Shown here in pieces: positions 50,481-61,790 of a stretch of DNA of 64,000 bases. This stretch comes from Taxillus chinensis (Eukaryota > Streptophyta > Magnoliopsida > Santalales > Loranthaceae). The stretch is taken from positions 21,147,260-21,211,259 of the forward strand of contig CM042087.1 of assembly GCA_023512835.1 (NCBI GenBank). Reading direction: 5' to 3'. The notes beneath the pieces were generated by a model. That model searched no databases, had not been told where the DNA came from, and worked only from the letters and a program-made list of their open reading frames with translations. The translations under genes were made by a program, and so were the position numbers. Position 1 is the stretch's first letter. Every line of letters begins with the position of its first letter.

Positions 50481-51967
50481 TGTTGGAAATATAGGATTTG
50501 ATGAAGCTGCCAAAATATAGTCTAAGTCTGGAGACTCGAAGAACCGAAGGTCGTAGGGTCGAAGAGTCGAAATTCGTAGAAGTGAAACTGTCATAGGACG
50601 TATTGACAAGAGACTCATAGACTCATAGAGTCTGGAGACTCAAGGCGAAATAGTGACAGAACATTGCGACTCGTAGATCCAGGGTCGCAAGTCATAGAGT
50701 CATAGTACGAAAAAGAGAGTGTTACTGTAAGTGTCAATAAGCTCGGAGACTCGTAGAGTCGAAGAAGTGTTAAGAATAGTAACCAAAGCTAAATGGCTCA
50801 TAGACTCGTAGAGTCCTCCTAAATACGTAAGTCAATTAATAGAACTTAAATGATCATTAGACTCGAAGACTCATAGAGTCGTAGGGAAACCTTCAAACAC
50901 TGTTAAGAAAATAGGACTCGAAGACTCGTAGATCGAAAGTCGCAGAGTCGAAGCCTTCGAACACGGTTAAGAAAACTAAACTCGTAGACTCGTAGGTTGA
51001 AGGTCAAAGGGTCGATACTATAAAGACTGGCAAACAAATGAAACTGTAACTCAAGGGTCATAGAGTCGTAGACTCGTAGACTCAAGGGACATAGTTACTA
51101 TAGAGAAATTGCCACACTTCCAGACTCGGAGATTGATGGCAGAGAGTTGTAGCTAAAGGGTCGTAGCTGTACAGTAACTCAGTTTATGAGCCTCTGTAAA
51201 AGACTAAGGAAGAAAAGCGAAGTTAAAGACTCGTAGAGTCGAAGATTTTCAGACCACTTAGTCAAATATAGTAAACTGAGAGACCCGAAGATCGTAGACC
51301 CGCAGAACTAGAGTCGTAGACTTGTAGCTACAATAACAGGTTGATTAGCTGAACTCAAAGAAGTCACTCTAAGCGCCAATCGAAGAGTCGCAGACTTGTA
51401 GAGTCATAGACTCACAGAGTCATAGACTTCAGTTAATAGAGGGACACAAAAGACTGATCCAACCTAAACTCTAGCCTCGGAGACTCGAAGATATGAGTCG
51501 TAGACTCGCAAAAACGCAGTAAAGCCTGAAGCAAACTCTCGCCACTTTCAACAAGTTCTAACACGAGAGAGAGAGACTCTGAGAGAATTTAGACAATTTC
51601 TGTGCGCCGTGTTGAATCAAGAAGAAGAGCAATCTATTCGATTATTCACGAACCTTGTTATTCATCAAAGATCTAGCACTTCCATTAAGCCTTGATCTCT
51701 GTGTTATCTGTTTTCTACACTTCGATCTATCATAAACCATCTCTTTCACAACTGAGATCTGTAGAGAAAAGAGCATTTACTCTTATCTGAGTTTTGTCTG
51801 ATAGTTCATTATCACTCACCTTATCCTTACAATTCTTCTGTCATCTTCTCCATAAATACTTCCATCATAGTCATCTGTAGTAGGAATCCAAACCCAGCTA
51901 ACAGTCTAGCCTCCGCACATGAAGAAAGTCTATTCACCCCCCCTCTAGACTCACTTTGGGACCTACA
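50481..51967 (+). mobile_element. 5' LTR of Copia-A2
   Basis: 1,487 bp, TGTTGGAAATATAGG to GGGACCTACA. Same family as 12495-14427, including the GACTC/GAGTC array (about 50525-51500). It begins inside ORF3 of Copia-B2; CACCT at 50476-50480 would be the left duplication. Confidence 0.9.
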
Positions 51968-51969
51968 AT

Positions 51970-51981
51970 TGGTATCAGAGC
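51970..51981 (+). promoter_or_regulatory. Primer-binding site, Copia-A2
   Basis: TGGTATCAGAGC two bases after the LTR, the standard initiator-Met tRNA site of Ty1/copia elements. Confidence 0.9.
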
Positions 51982-52008
51982 AGTTCTACAACTCTGTAGA
52001 GATCCCTA

Positions 52009-54640
52009 ATGGCTGACATGGATTCCAGCAGTGCAGCTCCAGCTCCCGAGCAAGCTCCAGTTCCTGTTGAGGAACTTGAAGCCAGTCATATTCCAGAGGA
52101 AGGAGCGACTGGAGACCAAGAGCAGGAAGAACCGAGTACCAGCAGCAATAAGAAAGAACAAGAAGACTTCTATGATGTCTTGCCTGGCTCATCCTCCCAA
52201 GTACCTATGTGCACACCCGCACGTTTTTCCAAATGAAAAGTGAGAATGAGAGCACACCTAGACATGCTTGACACCTATCTCTGGGAAACAATAAAGAATG
52301 GACCTTTCACCCCAAAGAGTATGCAGAGAGGTCGGCTAATGACAAAAGACCCAGATAGTTGGTCTAAGGTGGAGCAGAGGAAAGTAAAGCTCGGCTTCAT
52401 GGCAAAAGCCTACTTTTCTCTGCACTTGATGATGACATGTTTACAGATGTGCAGGATCTTGAGACTGCTAAAGAGGTATGGGACAAACTCTGTCTCATCT
52501 ACGAAGGAGATGAGCAAATACAGGACAACAAGATCTCCATGCTCAAACAAGAGTATGAAGCCTTCAGATGTGAACCGAAAGAGTCATTGGACAGTAACTA
52601 CAAACGGTTCACAGGTCTAATTCAACGGATGAAGACTTACAACGTTGAGATCTCTCAAAAGGACAAAAATGACAAATTTCTGAGATCTCTACCCTTGAGA
52701 CTGCTGATAAAGACATCAGCCATCCGTCAGCTGAAGGAATGGAAGACTTGTGCCTTGGAAGCATTATACGGGGACCTCAAGACGTTAGAAATGCAAAAGG
52801 AAGAACTTGAGGCATTTGAGAATCCTTCCAAGAAAAAGAGAAGTCTATTGCCTTTAAGGCTGCTGCTGAACCACGGGAACCATCTTCAGAAGAGGAAGAA
52901 GATGAAGCTGATAAACTTGGCTCAGAGAGTGCTTCAGATGAAGAAGTGGCATTTCTGATCAAGAAACTGCTAAAGAGAAGGGGGAACTACAAAAGGAAAG
53001 CAAGGCAGTCTTCCTCATCTTTCTCTAAGGGAAAAGATAAGGACAAGTTGCAATGTTATCACTGCAACAAGCCCAGCCATTTCACTGCTGACTGTTATAA
53101 GCTGAAGAGGGAGAAAAAGGAGGCAGCTGAGCAGAAGAACAAGACTAAAGGCTCCTCAAGTAGAAAGGATGACAAGAGGAAGAAGGCTCTTGTCACCAAC
53201 AAGTTCAATAGTGAAACTGAGGAGGAAGAAGAGTCATCTGATGAGGAGAAGAAGGAAAAAGGTCTCATCTGTTTCATGGCTGACCATTCACCTCCCCTCA
53301 AGGTAAGAACTTATGAGCAGCTCTACATTGAATATGAAGATACCTATAGAGCTCTTAAAGAAATGGAGGAACAATTTCTTCCTATGAAAGCAGACAAAGA
53401 AAGATACTATTCTAAACTGGAATGGCTTTCATGTGAATATAGAGACTCTATAGATGATTATGAAAGAACAGAGAGAAGATTAAGGGCTGAAGTGAGTGAG
53501 ATGAGAAGCACACACGATGATCTTTTGGACAAAGCTGGTCAACTAAAAATAGCTAATAAAGACATTGATAGGCTTGAAAAGGAACTAATTGAAACCAAAG
53601 CAGAACTGGAAAAGGAAAGACAAATCCATCAAAAGTGGCAAGACTCTGCTAAGATTGCAGCCCACTTTAGGACTACTCCAGATGTTAAAAGTCTAGCCTT
53701 AGGTCTAGGTTTCTCTGAAGACCAAATAACCAAGGCCCAGACTTACCCTGTTCAGACCAAGTGTCTTGCTGGCTTTGTTCCTGCTGGCAGTGTGCTCGTT
53801 GAGTGTGGAAAGGAGGTACAAATGGCTGTTGCTAGTTCACCCAAACAAGTAACACCCGAACTCAAAGACCTGGGTACTGTTGCATCTCAGGACAGTGATG
53901 CAGTAGTTGCTAAGAAAGAACTGAAAGCTGAACCCTCAGTCAACCTATCCTCTACATCCCAATGCAAGGGTAAGGGTGTAGTTATCTCAGATACAAAACC
54001 AAGTAGACACACTACTACATTTGAGACTAGTTCATCCAGTAAGGCTGCTGCCTTCCAGCCTAAGTTTGTCTCTGATGGAGGAGCTGAAAACGGTCTAGGA
54101 TATGTGAGAAAACCTAGGAAACCTCTTAACCCTCCAGCTAAACCCTTGAGACAGAGTGTTCAACCTAAACCTGTCATATGCCCCATCTGCTGTGAAGTTG
54201 GACACCTCTCCTATCAGTGCAGATTCTACCCTAAGTATCTTAGGAAGCAGATTGCCACAGAAATCAGGGTAAATCTTAAACAGCTTAATTTCACTAAAAA
54301 TCTGCAGTGCAATAGCAACTCTGATAGGAAGAAACATAACAAGCACACACAGGCTACCCATTCAAAAGACATAAAGACCAAGCCTGTGAAGAAAATTGAC
54401 AAACCTGTGCCTGCTAAAGCTGCTAAAGACAACAATAAGAAAGGAAAACATGCTGAAAATCTGAAGATCAACCATGCAAATGAATCTAATGAAGGATCAC
54501 CAAGAGTAGCATGGAAAATTAAATCTGCTCCTTCTTATTGGAAACCTAAATTGTCACCTGTAGCTTTCTCTTACCCACAGCCCAATCTTAATTGGGCCCC
54601 CAAGACTTAGTTGCTCATTGTGCAGGAATAGGTACCTAAA
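52009..54640 (+). pseudogene. gag: gag (Copia-A2), long SIRE-type
   Basis: ATG 52009 (MADMDSSSAAPAPEQAP). It has a UBN2-type gag core (RAHLDMLDTYLWETI, DVQDLETAKEVWDKLCLIYE, YKRFTGLIQRMKTYNVEIS), an acidic stretch, zinc knuckle CYHCNKPSHFTADC (about 53053), a Lys/Glu-rich region, a coiled coil (about 53320-53640) and a second knuckle CPICCEVGHLSYQC (about 54179). The tail is basic and ends near 54610. A long gag with coiled coil and two separated knuckles is characteristic of SIRE/Maximus. Broken by TGA at 52234 (TGG in Copia-A1) and frameshifts near 52415 and 52835, with TAG at 54608 and near 54632. Confidence 0.85.
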
Positions 54641-54870
54641 GCTGAAAGCAGCCACCGGAAACAAAAGATCAATTCCAGCCAGTGGTATCTTGATAGCGCC
54701 TTTTCTGTGCACATGACAGATGATGCCTCTCTATTAAGTGAGGTAAGGGAGGTTGTAGCTTCATCTGTCACATTCGGGGACAATAAAAAGGGTAAGATTG
54801 TTGGTAAGGGTACTCTCTCTAATGGTTCTGTGTCCATTCAGAATGTATCGTTGTTCAAGGTCTTAAACAT
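54641..54870 (+). pseudogene. Copia protease (Copia-A2)
   Basis: Aspartic protease with WYLDSAFSVHMTDD at about 54683-54724. The active-site triplet usually DSG reads DSA (GCC at 54698-54700), so activity would be lost. It continues VTFGDNKKGKIVGKGT, and a frameshift near 54850 separates it from LKHNLLSISQLCDKG, the joint to the pre-integrase region. Confidence 0.8.
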
Positions 54871-55497
54871 AACCTGTTGAGCATAAGTCAATTGTGTGAC
54901 AAGGGTTATGAAGTTTTGTTCACTAAACACACCTGCACAGTTATGGACCCTGTCTCCAAAGAGGTGAAACTAAATGGGCATAGACAAGGTAATGTCTACA
55001 AGTTGGTCTTTGGTAATGCTCAATCTGATGAACCAATTTGTTTTCTGTCCAAAGCTTCACCTGACATTAGTTGGTTATTGCATAAGAGATTTGGCCATTT
55101 AAACTTTAAGACTATGTCTAAACTGGCATCTCTGGATTTGGTTGAGGGCTTACCCAAGCATGTTTATGAGAAAGAACACCCGTGTAGGGATTGTCAGCTG
55201 GGTAAGCAGGTTAAACATTCTTTTAAGAGTATAAACAATACCTCAATCACACAACCACTCGAGCTTCTGCACATGGACCTATGTGGACCAATAAATGTGT
55301 CTTCCTTATCTGGTGCACGATACTTTCTTGCAGTAGTAGATGACTATACCAGATACACATGGGTCATGTTTCTCAAAAACAAATCTGAAACATTTGAGAA
55401 TCTTGTCGAACTCTTCAATTGGGTAACAAATGTTAAGAGTCTCTCTATTAAGTACATTCGCGGCGATCATGGCAAGGAATTTGAATTTTCGTCCAAT
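54871..55497 (+). pseudogene. pol: Pre-integrase and integrase core, first half (Copia-A2)
   Basis: GAG-pre-integrase zinc region HKRFGHLNFKTM to CRDCQLGKQVKHSF (about 55084-55219), then the core LELLHMDLCGPINV (first Asp about 55275), YFLAVVDDYTRYTWVMFLKN, and KYIRGDHGKEFEFSSNF with the second Asp at about 55464. It ends abruptly at about 55497, before the catalytic Glu, where sequence of ORF3 begins on the other strand. Confidence 0.85.
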
Positions 55498-56684
55498 TTC
55501 CAGATGATCATGGTCTCCGGGCATTGAGTATGGCGAGTGTAAAACACCCGGAGATCGGTGTCAGGAATGGAGGCAGTGTGGGCAAGGCTGAAACGGAGCC
55601 ATAGGTTCGTTAAGGTGTCGACGGAGAGATGGTCAAGGTAATCTCGGGGTTGAGGTAGGGGAAGCAAAGGAGCTTCCGGAATAGATTCCGGGACATTAGC
55701 AATGATGGCCGCAACGGCGGTATCAACCGCGGCAGCAACAATGAAAGTGGAGGGAGTGGGGACATCCGTAGTAGAAGGGGCTGAAGAAACAGCTCTAGGG
55801 GCACTGCGCTGAGATGGCCCCGCAACCTCGGAGGGTTCGGCACGGACGCTGTGCTGGGAGGCCCGAGAAATGGAGGGTGCAGCAATGGACCGAATCCAGG
55901 AGGACTGGTGAGCAGAGCTGACGTCAGGGGCATGACTGTCGGTGGGGTCACCAACAGAACTGCCTTGTTGTTCCGTGTCAGGGAGAGGGCGGAAAGCTGC
56001 AGAGGGACGACGGGCTGTCATGTTCCCATCAGGCGTAAGATAGCGAAGGTAATAAGCCTGAGGAAATGAAACAGCATCAGAGCGGGTGAAATGGTCCGGA
56101 TGAAGATGCTGGAAGACAATGCTAAGGATGCGCCCAAAGGAAAGGTTCTTGGGTCCAGTCTGCAGCAGTCAGAACAGAAACGTCCCCCAGTCCATCGGAA
56201 GACCTTCAAAAACGTCGCACATGGCCAGAAGAAGATCGTACGGAATAGAGCCCAGAGCGGAAGTGCGAGCCAGTAAACAGCGACTCAGTATGACCGCCAT
56301 ACAGCGATAGCGGCCGTGGAAGGACTTCACCTTGTATTCCTTGCCTTTATAGGTGCAACCCATAGAAGCCGCCATGGGATCGGCATCGGGGCGCTGTGGT
56401 TCACCGGGGGGTTGGCTGAGGGCAGCGCGGAGAACGTCGGGGGTAATGAGGATGGATTCACCGCGAACATAGGAGATGATAGAGTCGGTGGTACAGCGGA
56501 TCCGTTGGTAGTACTCGAGAATGTCGTCTACAAGAAGATCGACAGGATTGGAGATCAAGTTGAGTATGTGAGAGGCTTCTAGAAGAGGGCAAATATGGAA
56601 AAACCAGTCCGGAGGGTTGGAGATAGCGCTCCAATCGACCAGATGGCCGGGATTGACGCCGGAAAGAGAGGTTTTGGGTGCCAT
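55498..56684 (-). pseudogene. ORF3, N-terminal half (inverted block of Copia-A2)
   Basis: Minus strand, ATG at 56682-56684 (MAPKTSLSGVNPGHLVDWS). The N-terminal domain of about 170 residues contains LLVDDILEYYQRIRCTTDSI, ITPDVLRAALSQPP and RCMAVILSRCLLARTSALGS, then TGA at 56169-56171 (CGA likely ancestral), then SFPQAYYLRYLTPDGNMTAR, a Ser/Pro/Ala linker and DYLDHLSVDTLTNLWLRFSL. It ends at 55498 after CPETMIIW, before the point where Copia-B2 ORF3 goes on to the Ulp1 domain. About 60% similar by eye to 49520-50480. The ATG follows the RNase H stop by 1.7 kb on the same strand. Confidence 0.7.
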
Positions 56685-58378
56685 TATAGATGAAAGGTGA
56701 AGGGCGAGAGGGAAGGCGAGGTCTTTGGGGATTGAAGGAGCAACGAGAGTTTTAGGGATTTGAAAAGAGTAACACTCGTGCTTCGCAGGAATGACCAGAA
56801 TATATAAGACCGAGTCCGTAAATGTCAGCGGGTCTAGGAATGTGGCGAGTGAAACAGTAAACCGCTTGACAGGCTGATGTCATTAGTCTTGATATCGATG
56901 CGCCTCCGAATTAAAAGATGACGTGGAGACGGCATGACCAAGTAAGGGTAACAGCTGTTTGCCTTCCGGTGAAGTGTGAGCATCCTGAGACATGCATTTA
57001 ATGAATCATCATGATTCCTCCTCAAAAGCACGCGATATATAATAAGACATGGATTATCATAATTTGACAGTGTCAGGAGTCCGGAGGAATGAACCGACAA
57101 TCATCCGGAATTAACGATAGTCGTGTGACGAGTATCCGGATGAAAAGTAGACCGTGTCCGTAGTAACAGAGTGCGGTTAAAGAGAAGTTGATTCCTTTGC
57201 GGTCAATAAGTCGAAGAGAAGAGAAGTACCACAACACTTCAAATCCAAGACTATGGACTGGATTTATCGATAAGGGTGCAAAGAAAATCTGAACCTGTAG
57301 CTTCACAAAAATAAGCTAAAAGTACAAAAGCTTAACAGGCAAGGATTAGTACGGATAGGAGAAAATAGGCAGTAAAGAGCTATATAATCCAAACTAATGA
57401 GTAGCAGAACTTATGCATTACAAAGAATGAAATAGACATATACATACTAGAGAATGATCAATGTGACTAAATCAGGGCATATGTCAGATAATAAATACAC
57501 AAGCTCATATAGGTCAACATAGCGAAACCGTCCTGCTGAACGACGTAGCTAAGATTAATTAAAAATGATATGATTTGACCAAACTAGGATTCATGAGTGA
57601 AAAATGAGGAACTGGACACATGTCAAAAGCAAGCAGTTGATTATCCGATTAAAATGCATGGTTGAAGAAAAAAATACATCCAAGCATGCCGCAATTCTGT
57701 TTCAACAACGCATGTCCAGTCAGATCCGGAAGTAAAGGTTCAGAGGAGGGAGTATCTGAGACATATTAGGGGGATATTACTGAGGTAATAGATGAAGCTT
57801 AGGCTCCCCCGTAGATCATTCGATCCTCTCAATGAAAGGCTCCCCCTCGAATAGACAGCCAGGAAAGAGGTCATGAGACATATACGGGGGTATTACTTGA
57901 ATAATTTATAAAGCATTTTCTCCCCCGTAGATTGTGCAATCCTCACGGTAGACCTTTCCGTCTTAAAGAAATTCAGCACGGTCTATGTTTTTAGGAAACT
58001 ATACTTCAGAAGCTGATCAGACTGCAATTGTGTATTCATCCACCGGGCATTCCGAGCTAACCTATTTCATTTCTTCAACAATACATGTTAATAGAGTAAT
58101 CTAAATGAACAGGCATTTGTCATGTGGTGATCAGTGGAAATTAAGATCATGAAACCAGAATGAGGTTAATCATATAAACTTTAATCATGTTTGCTTAAAC
58201 GACTTCAATCGGGAAACGCAAGCATCATCCCATATATGAAGTTGCTATCAATATCAGAAGCATGAAGCACATTAGACAGTAAGTATGATCATCATAAAGA
58301 TCAGTATGTATTTACTACTATCAATAAAAGCACAATGCATGTTCTGTAAACAACTACTGATGGATAATAGGTGAGAAG
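56685..58378 (-). other. Spacer between RNase H and ORF3
   Basis: 1.7 kb, AT-rich, no credible ORF. It contains a duplicated module at about 57755-57840 and 57875-57955 (both with GAGACATAT, a G run, TATTAC, and CTCCCCCGTAGAT), so that GGGGGAG tracts resembling the element's own polypurine tract occur three times on the minus strand. Confidence 0.65.
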
Positions 58379-59053
58379 CTATGCAGAAAAGTCAAGCATA
58401 CCTAATTTGAGAAGAAGTTCAGAAAATCTTACATCAGGTAGGGGCTTTGTAAGTATATCCGCCAGTTGATCTTCAGTGGTAACATGTTCCAGGGATATGT
58501 GCTTTTTAAGAACATGATCGCGAATGAAATGATGCTTGACCTCAATATGTTTTGTCTTTGGATGCATGACGGGATTATTGCTGATAGCAATAGCACTCGT
58601 ATTGTCACAGTAGAGTGGAACAGATGTCATGTTGAAGCCGTAGTCAGTAAGTTGACTTTGCATCCAGAGAAGCTGTGCGCAGTAACTCCCAGCAGCTATA
58701 TATTCTGCTTCAGCAGTAGATGTTGATATGGAATTCTACTTCTTACTGAACCAAAAGATCAATCTGTTTCCAAGGAATTGGCATGTACCACTGGTGCTTT
58801 TCCTGTCTATGCGACACCCGGGAAAATCAGCATCAGAATATCCGGATAAGGCGAAGCTGGACTCTTCTGGGTACCAGAGTCCCAAATTAATTGTCCCTTT
58901 GAGATACCTTAATATCCGTTTTACATGAAGCATATGTGACTCTTTGGGATTCGCCTGATATCTTGCGCAGATGCAAGTTGCAAACATTATGTCTGGGCGA
59001 CTTCTTGTAAGATACAACAAGGATCCAATCATCCCTCTCGTACTCGATCACAT
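58379..59053 (-). pseudogene. pol: Copia RNase H and RT end (Copia-A2)
   Basis: Minus strand. MIGSLLYLTRSRPDIMFA (RT end), then RNase H: SGYSDADFPGC (Asp), STSTAEAEYIAAGSYCAQ (Glu), LYCDNTSAIAISNN (Asp), KHIEVKHHFIRDHV and ADILTKPLPDVRF. Stops near 59051, 59045 and at about 58733 (TAG, in KK*NSIST). Ends at 58379. Confidence 0.85.
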
Positions 59054-60730
59054 TCACGATTTGCCATCAACATCTGGGTCTAACTTGGCATTGACTGGCA
59101 TTGGAGTTTTGACAGGAGACGAACCTTCCATACCAAACTTCTTGATTAAGTCACGAGTATACTTAGCTTGGTTTATGAAGGTCCCTTCCTTCAGTTGTTT
59201 GACTTCGATCCCAAGGAAGTAGGACAGTTCTCCCATCATACTCATCTCAAACTTGCCTATCATCAACTTGGCGAATTCATCACAAAGTTCCGGATTAGTT
59301 GATCCGAAAATGATATCATCCACGTATATTTGTACGATCAGAGTATGTCCTTTCTCTTTCCGTAAGAATAGTGTGGTGTCAATCTTCCCTTTTTGAAAGT
59401 TGTGAGCAAGTAAGAATTCCAAAAGTGTGTCATACCAGGCTCTTGGAGCTTGCTTCAATCCATACAAAGCTTTCCTTAGTTTGTAAACCAGATGTCCAGC
59501 CTTGGGTTCAATGAAACCTGGAGGTTGTTCAACGTATACCTCCTCCTGAAGATCTCCATTCAGGAATGCACTCTTGACGTCCATTTGATAAACTATGAAG
59601 TTTTCATATGAAGCATACGCCAGAAACATTCGGATTGCCTCAAGTCTTGCCACCGGAGCAAAGGTCTCATCATAGTCTATTCCTTCTTCTTGACGATATC
59701 CTTTGACTACCGGCCGGCTTTGTTCCTGGATTACAATTCCATCCGTATCAAGCTTGTTCCGGAACACCCATTTAACTCCTATGACTTGCTGAGACTTAGG
59801 CCTTGGTACTAGAGTCCACACATTATTTCTCTTAAATTGATTCAACTCTTCTTGCATGGCTTCTATCCAATTCGAATCCCGAAGAGCTTCATCCACCACC
59901 TTTGGTTCTATTTGAGATAGAAAACACGAGTAAAAACACATGTTGGAGGTGGCTGCTCTTGTTCTTACACCAATAGTAGGATCACCAATCACTTGATCTG
60001 AGGGATGGTTTCGGGTCCATCTGTAATTCTGTGCATGTGATGGTTGATCTTGAATAATTTGAAGCTCTGCCAGGTTAGGTGGTTCAGGTGTATCTGCTGG
60101 TTGAGCTTCTTCCGGACCAAATGTTTCCGTATTAGAAGGTACAGTAGAACTAGGTGGTTCTTCAACACTGTTTCTTTCAGTGTTAACTGGTCCGGACGGA
60201 CTTGAAGGTGCTCCGGAATTTTGGCTATCCATAGGAGTATGTCCGGAGCTTAATGGTAGTCCTGAGTCCGAATCATCCGTAGCATCATCCATATAATTTC
60301 TTTGTGCTTTGCTGATGCCACGTGGTTGGTCAGAATGTGTATCAGGAACATTCATAAACTTCGAGTAATCGATGTTGCTGTCCGGGACCTGCACATTAGA
60401 ACTTGAAGAAGCAACTTTTGACCAATCAAGATTAGCTTCATCAAAAGTCACATCGATAGATTCTTCAACTTTAAAAAGTTTTCTATTGAAGACCCGATAA
60501 GCCTTGCTATATAATGAGTACCCGACAAAAATCCCATCATCAGATTTTGGTTCAAATTTATTCCGGGTTTCTTTGCCATTTATCAATATATAGCAAGTAC
60601 ACCCAAAAGCTCTGAAATGTGAAATTGAAGGCTTTCGTCCTCTCCACATCTCATAAGGTGTTTTCATGGTAGATTTATTTATTAGAGTTCTGTTCTGAAC
60701 ATAGCGAGCGATGGACATAGCTTGACCCAT
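59054..60730 (-). pseudogene. pol: Copia integrase C-terminus and reverse transcriptase (Copia-A2)
   Basis: Minus strand, open for about 558 codons. The integrase C-terminal region ([38 protein letters not shown]) is followed by a Ser/Pro-rich linker and the [42 protein letters not shown] (first catalytic Asp), [14 protein letters not shown] and [15 protein letters not shown] (Asp pair). All RT catalytic residues are present. This is the best preserved RT of the copia elements here. Confidence 0.9.
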
Positions 60731-60816
60731 AGATCGAGAGGAAGCGTTGCCCCTGCTAACATAGATCTGCCAGCCTCGACTAAAGTACGATTCTTGTGCT
60801 CAGCTACGACACTGCT
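60731..60816 (-). pseudogene. pol: Integrase remnant before the breakpoint (Copia-A2)
   Basis: Minus strand [18 protein letters not shown], the segment around the catalytic Glu of copia integrase, with that Glu retained. A one-base frameshift near 60728 (LW/GQAMS) separates it from the rest. It ends at 60816 against LTR-H2. Confidence 0.75.
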
Positions 60817-61769
60817 TTGCCTTATCCATGCCTATAAGGGGTTTAGCGATTTTGTCCTTTTGCTGTTTTTCGCATTTGCTACCCCTAGAAGACCGTTTGT
60901 GAGGGTCTTTTGAGTGTTTTGGCAGGTTGGAGCACCTTGTCCACACCTTTGGCTAGATCACCCAACCACAAGGAGCAAAGAGGAGCAAAATGAAGGCAAA
61001 CAAGGGCCGGAATGCCTTCTCACGTGCTTCTCCGTGCCGGATTTTGCGGAGCCCTAACCGGGAGCTTTGGGCGGGTCAGGCGCCGTGAAGGGTCTTTCAG
61101 CATCCCGCAAGCTGCCCCAAGTGTTTTTGTTGTTTTAATCTTTCCTCAAGGATTTGGTGGTTATTTTTGTCGCCAACAGCACCAAACGCGCTTTGGCCCA
61201 CTTTTAAGTAGGGCCCCTTTTGTTCCTTGCCAAACAAAGGGGGAGGGAAATGAGGGGAGACGCGAGTCAAAGAGCAGCCACAAAAGCGGAGCCTGGCAGG
61301 GGGGGGGGTCTTTGGAGGGGGTCGTTCTCTTGGGGTCTTCCTTTTGCTTCTGTTCTTTCCTATGTTTTTTTTTTTGTCGATTAGGGGTTGTAAGGGAGAG
61401 GCCAATTGAGTTAGTTTGGTTATGGTTTTAAAATATTCGCTCTTTTTATTCGGAAGCAAGCGTTTGCGTTGGAATCTTGCCCTTTCAGGGGGCCAGGATT
61501 GTTAATTTCTGATGGCCAGCACTTTAGTTTTTTCTACCTTGATCCTTTTATTCACATGGCAAAGGGAAGCCTTACTTCTAATGGCAAAGAAGAAGGTGGG
61601 ATCCGATAGAACAAACAAGGACAAGCCAGGGGGAACTGGCCTAGGAACAATCCCATCGTATCTTTTGTTAATGCAAACTTGTCCAGACAATCACTTGTTG
61701 CTCCAACCTCCGGTCACGAGTCTTTACTCCATTTTTTCTTGACGTCACTTGCGCAAAACCTAAAAGGGT
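60817..61769 (+). mobile_element. LTR-H2: diverged, shortened copy of LTR-H
   Basis: Follows LTR-H (38068-39571) in order: TATCCATGCCTATA, CTACCCCTAGAAGACC, TTTTGGCAGGTTGGAGCA, CTTTGGCTAGATCACC, GCAAAATGAAGGCAAA, TTGTTGTTTTAATC, TTGGTTATGGTT, CTACCTTGATC, TTATTCACATGG, TGTCCAGACA, CTCCATTTT, CACTTGC. It is about 550 bp shorter through many small gaps. The 3' end near 61769 is approximate and no target duplication was found. Confidence 0.75.
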
Positions 61770-61772
61770 AGT

Positions 61773-61790
61773 TTTGGCCTTGCCGGGGGC
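61773..61790 (+). promoter_or_regulatory. Degenerate primer-binding site after LTR-H2
   Basis: TTTGGCCTTGCCGGGGGC, similar to the TGGCGCCGTTGCCGGGGA site (Asp-tRNA type) of many plant Ty3/gypsy elements. It suggests LTR-H belongs to such a family rather than to the Met-primed Tekay elements. Confidence 0.45.

Larger units (their letters stand above)
50481..60816 (+). mobile_element. Copia-A2: SIRE-type copia element with inverted right half
   Basis: + strand: 5' LTR (50481-51967), Met-type primer-binding site, gag, protease, integrase to mid-core (55497). Then minus strand: integrase end, RT, RNase H, spacer and ORF3 start (60816 to 55498). The two integrase halves meet without overlap and lack only about 25 residues between them, so I read the block 55498-60816 as an inversion of the same element. 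The alternative is a second truncated copia element. No 3' LTR is present. Confidence 0.65.
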
